Below, one piece after another: positions 31,475-38,878 of a DNA stretch of 41,880 nucleotides. The DNA is taken from the IMG/VR virus record IMGVR_UViG_3300006033_000010, positions 1 through 41,880 of that record. One strand, given 5' to 3'. A program made the translations under genes and the position numbers. The notes under the pieces were generated by a model. That model was not told where the DNA came from, made no database searches, and saw nothing but the letters and a program-made list of their open reading frames with translations. The first letter of the stretch is position 1. Each line of letters starts with the position of its first letter. This stretch comes from a virus.

Positions 31475-33690
31475 CAGACTTTCTCGCCGCCGACTTCGGT
31501 TCTCGGCCCGGCCTTGAGACGGGCGCCCGCAACGCTCGCCATCGTCTTCGCCTGCGTCTCTTCACGCGAGAGCGCGACCTCGGCTCCGAGCTGCTCGCGC
31601 TTGGCCTGCGTCTCCGCCTGCAGCTTCATCATGAACTGCTGCATTTCCTGCTGCGTCTTCATCACGAACTGGCGCATGTCCTGCTGCATTTCCTGCATCT
31701 GTATCTGCGCCTTGGCCATGGCCTCCTGGGCCTTGGGATCCGCCGGCGGCTGCATCATCGCCGCCAGCGCCTTATCATCCAGCGTCGAGGGATCCGCGAA
31801 GAACTCGTCGGCCGACAGGAAGCCCATCTCGCGCACGATCTGCTCGACCGTGTTGTGCAGGTGCTTCGGGGTGACGATCGGGTTGGCCGGGCCGAAGCGC
31901 GCGACGACCTTCTCCTGCTGGACCATGATGCCCATCAGCTGGCCGATGCGCACCTGGCGGTTGCCTGTGCCCTGGCCGGTCTGGACGGCGACTTTCAGGG
32001 ACCGCGACCATTTCGACGGGTTGAACTTGCGGTAATCGGCCTTGTTGGCCTTCGCGCTCACATTGACCTCGCGCTCGGACTTCACATGCGCGACGTGCAG
32101 GCGCAGGAACTTGGTGAGGCCCGGGCCGAGGCCGGCTGCCATCGCCTCGAGATAGCACTCGACGCGCTCGGCCGACGCGTTCTGCAGCAGGTCGATCCCG
32201 CCCATCGTCTGGTTCAGCACGTCCGGGTTCATGCCCTGCAGGTGTTCGGTCACGCCCGTGCGGCGCTCCGTAAGGCGGTCCATCTTCTCCATCATCTTGA
32301 GAGCGGCGCCCGACAGGTCGGGCGTCGTCTCTTCCTTGATCACCTCCGCCGGCAGCTTCTGCGACTGCTGGTTCATGCGGATGATGCCGCCGGGCACGAC
32401 GTTGAGCAGGTCCGGCATGTTGATGTGACCGGGATGCACGACCTTGCGCGGGGTCACGGCAAGCGCCGAGGCGTTGTTCGCGTTGCGCAGGTGAACCGTG
32501 TTCGTGCGCTGGATATCGCTCTCGACGTCGGCTATCGACAGGCCGATCAGACGGTGCGGGATCCTGATCGGGGTCCAGTAGAAATACGGGTTATCGTCCG
32601 CCGGCTCCGCCTCCAGCAGCAGGTCGCCAATGCTCCAGCACTCGAGCAGCTCGGGATAGCCATCACCGTCCCGGTCAAAGCGGATGTATTCGCGGAAAAG
32701 CTCGATGTCGTCTTCGTCCTCGCGCTGGGCCGAGACGCTGCTCTCGTCCAGGTCCCAGAAGCGCGCCTGCCGGCGCGCGTCATTGGTCACGCCGAGCGCG
32801 TCGCTGCCCGCCACCTCGTCGATCTCGTCAGCCTTGTCCGGCCACATCGCCTTGATGCGCGACAGCGTCCGCCGCATCTTGTGCCCGCAGTAAGGCGGGT
32901 CCGTCAGGTCAACGGCCAGGCGCGAGACGAGGATATCCTCGGGCGCAATGATCTCTATGACCGCCTTGGCCGGCCGGCGCACGTGCTGCACCACCGCCAC
33001 AAAAGTCTGCTCCTGGCCGTCGCCGCTCTCCGGCTGGATATCGCGCAGCTCGAATGGCGCGTCAGGCTTCTGCGCATCCGTCGCGAGCTGCTGCGCCTGC
33101 AGCAGATTGAGCCCGCCGGCCTTCTCCGGCGGGCCGAGCTCGGCCTCCTCCCAACAGACGGCGCCCCAGCCGATTTTCTGCAGGGCGCCGTCGAAGAAGA
33201 AATCGTCAAAGATCGCGTGTCCGTCGAGCTGCTGGGGATCACCGAAGAGGACGCCGCGCAGATAGTCCTGCGCTTCCTGGGCCTGCTGGGCCGCCTCCTC
33301 GCCCGGCGCCCACGGCTCGACCGTGATGGTCTTCGCGCCGCGCCCAAACATCCGCTTGGCCTTCGGGCGCATGGCCTCGATCGTCTCGAACACTTCGCGC
33401 GTGTGAACCCGGCTGGATCCGGCGATCTCGTCGCCATAGTCCTTGCCCAGATAGCGGTCGAAGGCCTTGACCTGGTCGTCGGCGATCTGGTCGCCATCGT
33501 GCCCGAGGCTGGCGGCCCGCTCGGCCATCAGGGCGAGCATCAGGTCCTCGTCCGCCTGCTCCTCGCCATCCTCGTCCTCGTCTTCATCGCCCTCGCGCAT
33601 GGCGAGTTCGGCGGCTTCCTGCTCGCCGGCGTCGTCTTCCGCGCCGCCGAGCATGGCCTCGCGCGCTTCGTGAGCCGCTCCCCGCGCCAT
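31474..33690 (-). CDS. Portal protein (P22 type)
   Basis: This protein has 738 residues. The N terminus is acidic (EGDEDEDEDGEEQADEDLML). Family-like segments are 'AGSSRVHTREVFETIEAMRP', 'NPYFYWTPIRIPHRLIGLSI', 'DVESDIQRTNTVHLRNANNA' and 'ERRTGVTEHLQGMNPDVLNQ'. The last 100 residues are a long Gln/Met/Glu helix (QIQMQEMQQDMRQFVMKTQQ) that could form a P22-like barrel or coiled coil. It makes the 12-fold ring through which DNA is packaged. The start overlaps the terminase nuclease stop. Confidence 0.9.
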   Translation of the reverse strand: MARGAAHEAREAMLGGAEDDAGEQEAAELAMREGDEDEDEDGEEQADEDLMLALMAERAASLGHDGDQIADDQVKAFDRYLGKDYGDEIAGSSRVHTREVFETIEAMRPKAKRMFGRGAKTITVEPWAPGEEAAQQAQEAQDYLRGVLFGDPQQLDGHAIFDDFFFDGALQKIGWGAVCWEEAELGPPEKAGGLNLLQAQQLATDAQKPDAPFELRDIQPESGDGQEQTFVAVVQHVRRPAKAVIEIIAPEDILVSRLAVDLTDPPYCGHKMRRTLSRIKAMWPDKADEIDEVAGSDALGVTNDARRQARFWDLDESSVSAQREDEDDIELFREYIRFDRDGDGYPELLECWSIGDLLLEAEPADDNPYFYWTPIRIPHRLIGLSIADVESDIQRTNTVHLRNANNASALAVTPRKVVHPGHINMPDLLNVVPGGIIRMNQQSQKLPAEVIKEETTPDLSGAALKMMEKMDRLTERRTGVTEHLQGMNPDVLNQTMGGIDLLQNASAERVECYLEAMAAGLGPGLTKFLRLHVAHVKSEREVNVSAKANKADYRKFNPSKWSRSLKVAVQTGQGTGNRQVRIGQLMGIMVQQEKVVARFGPANPIVTPKHLHNTVEQIVREMGFLSADEFFADPSTLDDKALAAMMQPPADPKAQEAMAKAQIQMQEMQQDMRQFVMKTQQEMQQFMMKLQAETQAKREQLGAEVALSREETQAKTMASVAGARLKAGPRTEVGGEKV

Positions 33691-34451
33691 CAGGCAATAC
33701 CCAGGTTGGCGTGCATCGGGCGCGTGAGGTCATGTCCGGGGCCGGGATCCTGGACGGCGAACCGCTTCATCATCAGCGCATAGCGGCTGGCGGAGATCAG
33801 GTCGTCGACAAGCTTCACGATCTGCCCCTCCACGCGGTGGTAGTAGCTGACCTCGTCGCAGTACGCGCCGCAGGTCTCGAAAACCTTGAACCGTCCCGTC
33901 TGCATGCGCACGAGCATGTCCATGACGCCGGCCTCGACGCTGACCTTGCTGGTGTCGCCGCCTTCCTCGAAGGTGGCCCAGCTCTCCAGCATGTTGAGCC
34001 CCTGCTCGCGATACTGAGGCGCAAGCGGCTTGCCCGAGCCCTTCTCGTGACCCTCGCCGTCCGCCGGCCAGGCGCACGGGATCCACGCTCCCCAGGGCTT
34101 GATCGCTGCAGCGTGGACGATCGGCGTCTGCTCGCGCTGCCGGTACTCGGCGCAGACGTAGAAGATATCGTTGTCGGCGTCGTAGGCGCAGCGCACGGCG
34201 CCGAAGGGGTGATCCCAGCCGAAGTCGAGGCCGTTGATCTGGAAGAAGTGCGCCGGGATCTTGAACGGTGCACACTTGATCGTGTCGACATCGATCGGGA
34301 AGACGCGACCAGAACCAAGCTGCGGAATGCCCTTGCCGCGCGCCTCGCGCTCGTGCGCCGGATAGCCCGCGACGATCGCGTCGGCCTGCTCCTTCGTGTA
34401 GAGAACGCCAATCGTGTCGTCGATCGTCGCGCGTGTGACGAGCTTGCTCAT
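33690..34451 (-). CDS. Terminase large subunit, nuclease half (split gene)
   Basis: This protein has 253 residues, corresponding to the C-terminal half of podovirus-type large terminases. Markers are 'YPAHEREARGKGIPQLGSGR' (linker region conserved in full-length homologues), 'INGLDFGWDHPFGAVR' with metal ligands near D76 and D80, 'VEAGVMDMLVRMQTGRFKVF' and 'LVDDLISASRYALMMKRFA'. ATG 34451 overlaps the ATPase-half stop (ATGA) in the -1 frame. The two proteins would need to assemble, or a frameshift would join them. The nuclease cuts concatemeric DNA during packaging. Confidence 0.87.
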   Translation of the reverse strand: MSKLVTRATIDDTIGVLYTKEQADAIVAGYPAHEREARGKGIPQLGSGRVFPIDVDTIKCAPFKIPAHFFQINGLDFGWDHPFGAVRCAYDADNDIFYVCAEYRQREQTPIVHAAAIKPWGAWIPCAWPADGEGHEKGSGKPLAPQYREQGLNMLESWATFEEGGDTSKVSVEAGVMDMLVRMQTGRFKVFETCGAYCDEVSYYHRVEGQIVKLVDDLISASRYALMMKRFAVQDPGPGHDLTRPMHANLGIA

Positions 34452-35188
34452 CCGGTCATCTTCTTGACCGCGTCAGCATCCAGGAACTGGCGCACCACTT
34501 CCGACAACCCCAGCAGGGGCGTGAACGTGATCATCGTGAAGATCCCCCGCTGCCCAAGCTGCGTCCGGGTCCTGCCTTCCGAATAGATGTCCGCCGGCGG
34601 CTCCTCGTCGAACCAGAGGCAATCGACGGTGTCGCCCTGCCACTTCTCGCGGCCCTTCTCGTAGCTCTTGAACATGATCACGGATTGGTCGGCCTGGATG
34701 TCACCGCCGCCGCCCCACCTCACCACGACGCTGTCAAGCGCGTCCGGCAGGCCGCGCGAGGGGTTGGTGTCGATCAGCGCGTCGAACGGCAGGGATCCCG
34801 TGCCCCACTTGTCCTTGAACTGCGGCTGGCCCACCAGGACGCGCTGCGGGTTGTCGCGCGTGCTCTCGCCGGTCACACCCGACACCCAGATCTTCGGGGC
34901 CTTGTCGAACGTCGCGCCCTCCCACCAGTCGGGATAGCGCCCCGTCGCATGCATCGCTGTTTCAGAGCCGCCGCACCAGGTCTTGCCCTGCTGGTTGCCC
35001 GCCATGAACAGACGCTCGCAACCGTCGGCATCCCGCCGCGCGCCGTTGTTGTGGAACTCCAGCTGCTTCGAGTAGGGCGTATAAGCCTTAAGCCTGTTGC
35101 GCTCCGCCCGTGTCGCCTTCTCCTTGAGCGCCTTTGCCACCAGCCGCCGCACGTCCGAGGACGGCAAGTCCTTGATCGATGAGTGCAT
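34448..35188 (-). CDS. Terminase large subunit, ATPase half (split gene)
   Basis: This protein has 246 residues. Walker A is 'MAGNQQGKTWCGG' (K69). 'GRYPDWWEGATF' is typical of this terminase family. Walker B with catalytic Glu is 'VDCLWFDEEPP' (188-198), and the coupling motif region is 'FTMITFTPLLGLSEVVRQFL'. The frame stops immediately after the ATPase domain, at the point where homologues continue into the nuclease domain. The first 101 bases overlap the small-subunit gene. GTG 35152 is an alternative start. Confidence 0.88.
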   Translation of the reverse strand: MHSSIKDLPSSDVRRLVAKALKEKATRAERNRLKAYTPYSKQLEFHNNGARRDADGCERLFMAGNQQGKTWCGGSETAMHATGRYPDWWEGATFDKAPKIWVSGVTGESTRDNPQRVLVGQPQFKDKWGTGSLPFDALIDTNPSRGLPDALDSVVVRWGGGGDIQADQSVIMFKSYEKGREKWQGDTVDCLWFDEEPPADIYSEGRTRTQLGQRGIFTMITFTPLLGLSEVVRQFLDADAVKKMTG

Positions 35189-35681
35189 CGAGGTCCTCGT
35201 CGTCTACATCGTCGAAATCGCCCAGCTTGTGGTGGAACTCCTTGGGCACAACGGAGCCGACCACCTTCACGAAACCGATCGGGCTCTCGAACATCGCCTG
35301 CTCCAGCGCGACCTTGCCGTTGGCCTGCCAGGCCTCCATCAGGTCCTCGAGAAACAACTCGCCGAGCTTGTTGCGCGCGCCCTTCGGCCGACCTGCGGGA
35401 TTGCCGCTCTGGCCGGGCTTAAACTGCGTGGCTTTGAGATGGTCAGTCGCGCCCTGTTTTTCGCCTGTAATATCAGGCCGGGCGACGCCGCGCGCGAACG
35501 CCTCCTTACGCTCGCGTATCAGCCGCTCTGCCGCGCTCTCGCGCCTTGGCTTCTCGGTTTGTGGTTTCGGTTTGACGGCCGCCTTCCTGGGCTTCGCCGC
35601 CGGCTTCGATTTAGGGGGGCTCTGCTTCGCCTTGGCGGCCGCCTTCCTGGGCGCCTTTGCCGCCTTCTTCGCCTTCGCCAT
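35088..35681 (-). CDS. Terminase small subunit candidate (DUF5681) with histone-H1-like tail
   Basis: This protein has 197 residues from ATG 35681. Residues 1-50 are almost only Lys, Ala and Pro (MAKAKKAAKAPRKAAAKAKQ), like histone H1 tails. Residues 85-105 carry the DUF5681 signature 'FKPGQSGNPAGRPKGARNKL', common in phage small-terminase-like proteins. An alpha-helical domain follows (GELFLEDLMEAWQANGKVAL). The position just before the large subunit, overlapping it by 101 bases, supports DNA recognition for packaging. Confidence 0.72.
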   Translation of the reverse strand: MAKAKKAAKAPRKAAAKAKQSPPKSKPAAKPRKAAVKPKPQTEKPRRESAAERLIRERKEAFARGVARPDITGEKQGATDHLKATQFKPGQSGNPAGRPKGARNKLGELFLEDLMEAWQANGKVALEQAMFESPIGFVKVVGSVVPKEFHHKLGDFDDVDDEDLDALIDQGLAVLGRAAAGGKGAQGEGDTGGAQQA

Positions 35682-35689
35682 AAACCCGG

Positions 35690-35962
35690 TCAGACCGCGT
35701 CGTAACGCTCGAAGGCCTCGGCACACAGGCCGAGAAGCAGATCCACGTCGCCGGCGGCGTAGGCCTTCGGCGCGGCCTGGTCGAGCCTTAGCGTCACGGT
35801 GACGGCGCCCAGGCCAAGGCGAACCTTCGCGGCCGACAGACGGGCAACCACATCGGGGGTGGCGCGCACGCCGGGAAAGTCCGGCAGCTCGAGCGCTTTC
35901 GCGCGTTCGCGCTGCTGCTGGATCAGGGACGCAGTCCCTGATGCGGGGCCGTTCGTGCTCAT
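35690..35962 (-). CDS. Hypothetical protein, 90 aa
   Basis: ATG 35962 overlaps the upstream stop. The sequence has 'TASLIQQQRERAKALELPDF', 'RLSAAKVRLGLGAVTVTLRL' and 'DLLLGLCAEAFERYDAV'. The fold is probably small alpha/beta. It lies just upstream of the terminase genes and may be a packaging accessory. No family is recognised. Confidence 0.6.
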   Translation of the reverse strand: MSTNGPASGTASLIQQQRERAKALELPDFPGVRATPDVVARLSAAKVRLGLGAVTVTLRLDQAAPKAYAAGDVDLLLGLCAEAFERYDAV

Positions 35963-36414
35963 TGCTGCTGCACCGCGCGAACCTCGCCCGGGCCGTCCCG
36001 CACCAGGTCGGCCTGCGGGCCTCGAGCAACGACCGCGGCGTCGGCTTCATGCCGCTCCGTCGTAATCTCGACGCGACGGACCTTCAGCTTCGCCTCATCG
36101 ACGGCGAGCTCCAGCTCCCTGCGGCGGTTCGCGGCCCAGACGGACGGCTTTCTCGACCCATCCGCGCTGTCGACCTCAAGATCGTTAGCCTGCTGATCGT
36201 CGTGGCGCTCAACCTCGAGCTCGGCTTCGCGCACGGCCAGCCGCGCATATTCGAGCGCAAGCGCCAACTGCTTGCGGCGAATGCCGATCGAGCCATACGC
36301 GTACACGTTCGCGTCGAGCCTGCCGCGCGCGCGCGCGCCGCCGATCGCAGCGCCTGCGCTGTCAATTCCACCGTATGTTTGCTGCCGATTGGCCGCGTCC
36401 TGATACCCGTCCAT
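35959..36414 (-). CDS. Hypothetical coiled-coil protein, 151 aa
   Basis: ATG 36414 follows GAGGAGA. A Gly/Ala-rich start (GAAIGGARARGRLDANVYAY) is followed by long charged helices: 'RRKQLALALEYARLAVREAE', 'NRRRELELAVDEAKLKVRRV'. It probably forms a helical hairpin or oligomer. It is the second gene of the late region, before the terminase. The function is unknown. Confidence 0.65.
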   Translation of the reverse strand: MDGYQDAANRQQTYGGIDSAGAAIGGARARGRLDANVYAYGSIGIRRKQLALALEYARLAVREAELEVERHDDQQANDLEVDSADGSRKPSVWAANRRRELELAVDEAKLKVRRVEITTERHEADAAVVARGPQADLVRDGPGEVRAVQQQ

Positions 36415-36424
36415 GTCCGTCTCC

Positions 36425-36763
36425 TCAGTTGATAGCGCCCGGGCTGGGCGAGAATTTCACGGCGATGTCCTCGCGCGCGGTGTGGCGGCCGGCCCTAACC
36501 TCAATGCGCGGGCGGCGGGTCGACCAATGCCAGGCGATGAACGTCACCTCGATTTCGGGCGTGCGGAGCCGATCGCTCATGACCATGTTGATGTCGTCCT
36601 GCAGCCCCGCGATCGTCGCGTATTCGTACGCGCTGCAGAACTCGATGGCCGCGCGGAATGCCGCCTCGAAGCCCTCGCGCGACGTGTCGGGGCGACGCTC
36701 CGCGTCCCAAAGCCATTTGGGGATGGCGATTCCGCGCCGCGTTTCCTTGCCGGCGTTCGACAT
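36425..36763 (-). CDS. Hypothetical protein, first gene of the late block
   Basis: This protein has 112 residues from ATG 36763, preceded by GGGGGAGG. Longer in-frame starts would begin in the terminator hairpin and are discarded. Features are 'RGIAIPKWLWDAERRPDTSR', 'GFEAAFRAAIEFCSAYEYAT' and 'PEIEVTFIAWHWSTRRPRIE'. It is a small alpha/beta protein of unknown function, located 33 bases after a terminator-like hairpin. Its expression may depend on antitermination. Confidence 0.65.
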   Translation of the reverse strand: MSNAGKETRRGIAIPKWLWDAERRPDTSREGFEAAFRAAIEFCSAYEYATIAGLQDDINMVMSDRLRTPEIEVTFIAWHWSTRRPRIEVRAGRHTAREDIAVKFSPSPGAIN

Positions 36764-36795
36764 GAGCGCCTCCCCCGCAGCCTCTACAAACTGAA

Positions 36796-36825
36796 AGGCC
36801 CGCTGCGGGGTCTCGCAGCGGGCCT
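36796..36825 (-). terminator. Terminator-like hairpin between early and late genes
   Basis: On the minus strand AGGCCCGCTGCG pairs with CGCAGCGGGCCT (12 perfect pairs, loop AGACCC) followed by TTCAGTTTGT. The stem is very strong and the U-run interrupted. It stands at the end of the 448-base gap after the NusG-like gene and just before the first late gene. Confidence 0.7.
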
Positions 36826-37211
36826 CCACTCCAGGCGCTCCGGTCGGGACGTGCGCCTGGTACAGCGACGGGTGAAGGGACGCCCGCCGACAGCCTGCGT
36901 CCACAAAGGACTATCGGCCGCCGGCGGGCGGTTCGCGCTATCCATCCAGCCTGTGACAGCCAGCAGGTCCGGCGCGAACCTCTCAAGTTCTGAAATCTTG
37001 CAGGCTTCGCACTTCGCGGCTCGCGCCGGCGCAAAGGCCCGGAGCCGCAAGGGGTTCGCACACCGCTCGTCCCGCGCTGCGGCCGATGCGCGGCCGCGCT
37101 GTTACGGGATGCAGGATGGAGGAAGCCCCGGAGGAAACACTAACGCGACAACGAGCCCCGGCGCTCTGCGATCGTCCCAGCGGCAGTGCTGGACTGCGTC
37201 GGCGTCATCCG
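36826..37211. other. Gap without a convincing gene between early and late blocks
   Basis: No frame with a good start and ribosome site fills this stretch. The minus frame 37050-36784 (starts TTG, contains CEACKISELERFAPDLL) looks weakly protein-like but has no ATG/GTG and runs through the terminator. The minus strand shows a strong GC hairpin candidate (GCGCGGCCG / CGGCCGCAGCGC near 37075-37102) and a TTGACG near 37216-37211 without a matching -10. It may hold a late promoter or an antitermination site. I cannot place one. Confidence 0.4.
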
Positions 37212-38045
37212 TCAAGCGGGTCCGGAAGGTGAACGTGACAGCTGCTTGCGCGACAACACCACCGGCGTCTCTCTGCCAAAAATCCGCGCTGTCACGGTGA
37301 ACTGGCTGCCTTCGATGGCTTCGATCACGCCGTCGAAACCCATGAATGGCCCTTCCTTGATCCTGACCGTGTCGCCGATCGCCCAATGTGTCGCAGCGCC
37401 TTTCGCGGCTGCCGCCGGCGCGGAGGCGTGGTGCATCGCCTCGGTCGCCGGGATCGTGACGACGCGGTCGGAGCCGAGCATGCGCAGCTCCACCGTGGCG
37501 AACTTCCCCTCCTTGTCGACCGAAATGCACTTCGCCCGGAACTGGAAGAAAACCTTGTTCGTGATCAGCACCTCGTCGCCTTCGACATAGTCGACCGCCG
37601 GCGCGTCGCCGACCACCTCGGCCAGCTGGGCGATGTTCTCGCAGTCGCGGAGCTCCTTCCACGTCCGCCAGTTACGCGGCAGCTTCAGCGGCCAGTCCTC
37701 CCACCGCCCGCCGCCGACATCGCGCTGCGTCGTGAACACGCCCGTCACCAGGTCGAGCGCCAGCAGGCGCGGCCAGCCATCCGTGCGCTGCAGCCAGCCC
37801 GGCGCGCCAACGAACAGATAGCCCGGCCAGGACACGAACCGTCGGCGCTCCTTCGCGGTCTCCGCCGCGTTCGGCCCCTTCCCGCCGCGCTGGCGCGAAT
37901 GCTTCAGCACGGTCTTGCGATAGCCCGGAAGGAAGCTCTCCCAGCCGATGCGCAACAGCGCCGCCGCCGCCGCCCGCTCCATGCCCGGCCGTACCGTCAC
38001 GAGAAACCAGTCAACGCCGTTGATGGGATCATTCGTGGTGCTCAT
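37212..38045 (-). CDS. NusG/RfaH-like transcription factor with two KOW-like domains
   Basis: This protein has 277 residues. Residues 11-108 fit an NGN domain: 'VDWFLVTVRPGMERAAAAAL', 'GWESFLPGYRKTV' and 'RRFVSWPGYLFVGAPG', the last matching the R..PLFPGYLF motif. Two KOW-like segments follow, 'VEGDEVLITNKVFFQFRAKC' (154-198) and 'AIGDTVRIKEGPFMGFDGVI' (222-265). The second is a canonical KOW. Cellular NusG is about 180 residues with one KOW. It should bind RNA polymerase and alter pausing or termination. The position just before the early/late terminator suggests antitermination of late genes, which is an inference. Confidence 0.82.
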   Translation of the reverse strand: MSTTNDPINGVDWFLVTVRPGMERAAAAALLRIGWESFLPGYRKTVLKHSRQRGGKGPNAAETAKERRRFVSWPGYLFVGAPGWLQRTDGWPRLLALDLVTGVFTTQRDVGGGRWEDWPLKLPRNWRTWKELRDCENIAQLAEVVGDAPAVDYVEGDEVLITNKVFFQFRAKCISVDKEGKFATVELRMLGSDRVVTIPATEAMHHASAPAAAAKGAATHWAIGDTVRIKEGPFMGFDGVIEAIEGSQFTVTARIFGRETPVVLSRKQLSRSPSGPA

Positions 38046-38878
38046 GGCAGCGCTCCCGGCGCCCCTTCAAGGCGCGCTATCCGCGTCTCGATGTCGACGA
38101 TCTCGGCGGCTATGGCCGCGCGCTGCTCGTCACCATGCAGGTTTCGCGTGTTCCACGACTGCCCGGTTGAGCGCATAGCGGCGAGCTGGGTGCGCAGCTC
38201 CCTCAGCTGGCGCTCTACGCGCGGGTCAGGCGCAGGCCGCGGGTTGTCGCTCTGCGCGCGATGGTCTGCGACGTAGTCCGGATCGCCCGCGGCGCGCCGC
38301 CCATCCAGGGCGGGGCGCGTCGCGCGCGAAGAATAGGATGTTCTAGAAGGATAGTTCGTGTCGGTTTGACGGGGGTCTTGACCCCCCAACTCCGACACCT
38401 TCGGTGTCGGTTTGACGGGGGCCTTCCGCCTCCGTTTCGCCCACTTATCCACAGGGCCGAGGTGTTTGCCGATGGGCTCGTCTCCCTCGACCAGCGCATC
38501 GTCCAAGGTGTCGGAATTCCGACACCTTGCCGGGAACGCGTCCGGAAGGGCCATGATGGCCGAAATCACCACCCGATACACGTAGGTGAAGCCCTCCTTG
38601 CACGGCCGCTTGCCCTCCGGCCACTTGCTGTCGTCGATCGCCAGCAGCCCGTCCTCCAGCAGCGAGCGCGTCGCCTTCACGACGGTTTCCCGGTCCTGCT
38701 CGTTCTCGGCCGCAATGCGCACCTTCGACACGAAGCAGTCCGAGCCGTCGTCATTGGCGCGGTCCGCGAAGCTCGCCAGCACCTGCTTGCGCGCATTCGC
38801 CGAGCACGGCGTGCCGCCGGCGGCGCGGGTCTTCCCGACGGTCTTGGACAGCACCAGGTTGCGGACGCGCCAGCTCAT
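38042..38878 (-). CDS. Replication initiator (lambda O-like layout) containing the origin
   Basis: This protein has 278 residues. The N-terminal domain (25-82) is a winged helix of the phage replication-protein kind: 'SANARKQVLASFADRANDDG', 'SKVRIAAENEQDRETVVKAT' and 'RSLLEDGLLAI'. Residues 115-215 are a low-complexity linker. The C-terminal 60 residues form a coiled coil (RQLRELRTQLAAMRS, ETRIARLEG). The linker DNA carries iteron-like repeats and a DnaA box (38358-38529), as the lambda O gene carries ori. It probably binds these repeats and recruits host replication proteins. It is coupled by ATGA junctions to genes on both sides. Confidence 0.75.
   Translation of the reverse strand: MSWRVRNLVLSKTVGKTRAAGGTPCSANARKQVLASFADRANDDGSDCFVSKVRIAAENEQDRETVVKATRSLLEDGLLAIDDSKWPEGKRPCKEGFTYVYRVVISAIMALPDAFPARCRNSDTLDDALVEGDEPIGKHLGPVDKWAKRRRKAPVKPTPKVSELGGQDPRQTDTNYPSRTSYSSRATRPALDGRRAAGDPDYVADHRAQSDNPRPAPDPRVERQLRELRTQLAAMRSTGQSWNTRNLHGDEQRAAIAAEIVDIETRIARLEGAPGALP
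38328..38529. other. ori: Candidate replication origin inside the initiator gene
   Basis: An 18-base repeat GTGTCGGTTTGACGGGGG is perfect at 38358-38375 and 38404-38421. CCGACACC (38392-38399) and GGTGTCGG (38403-38410) form an inverted pair. A perfect 26-base palindrome of the same motif centres on GAATTC (38504-38529). In all there are five copies of (G)GTGTCGG. TTATCCACA, the consensus DnaA box, lies at 38445-38453 among them. The flank 38328-38357 is the most AT-rich stretch nearby and could melt. The two 18-base repeats are 46 bases apart and so are read in different frames (PVKPTP and PRQTDT). The DNA rather than the protein therefore appears to be conserved. Confidence 0.8.

Noticed and set aside
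31855-33783. Plus-strand frame of 642 codons
   Set aside because: It is the antisense shadow of the portal gene, with no ribosome site and biased composition.
36784-37050. Minus-strand frame of 88 codons in the early/late gap (CEACKISELERF...)
   Set aside because: It has only a TTG start, no ribosome site, and its end is the terminator hairpin. Coding is possible but not supported.
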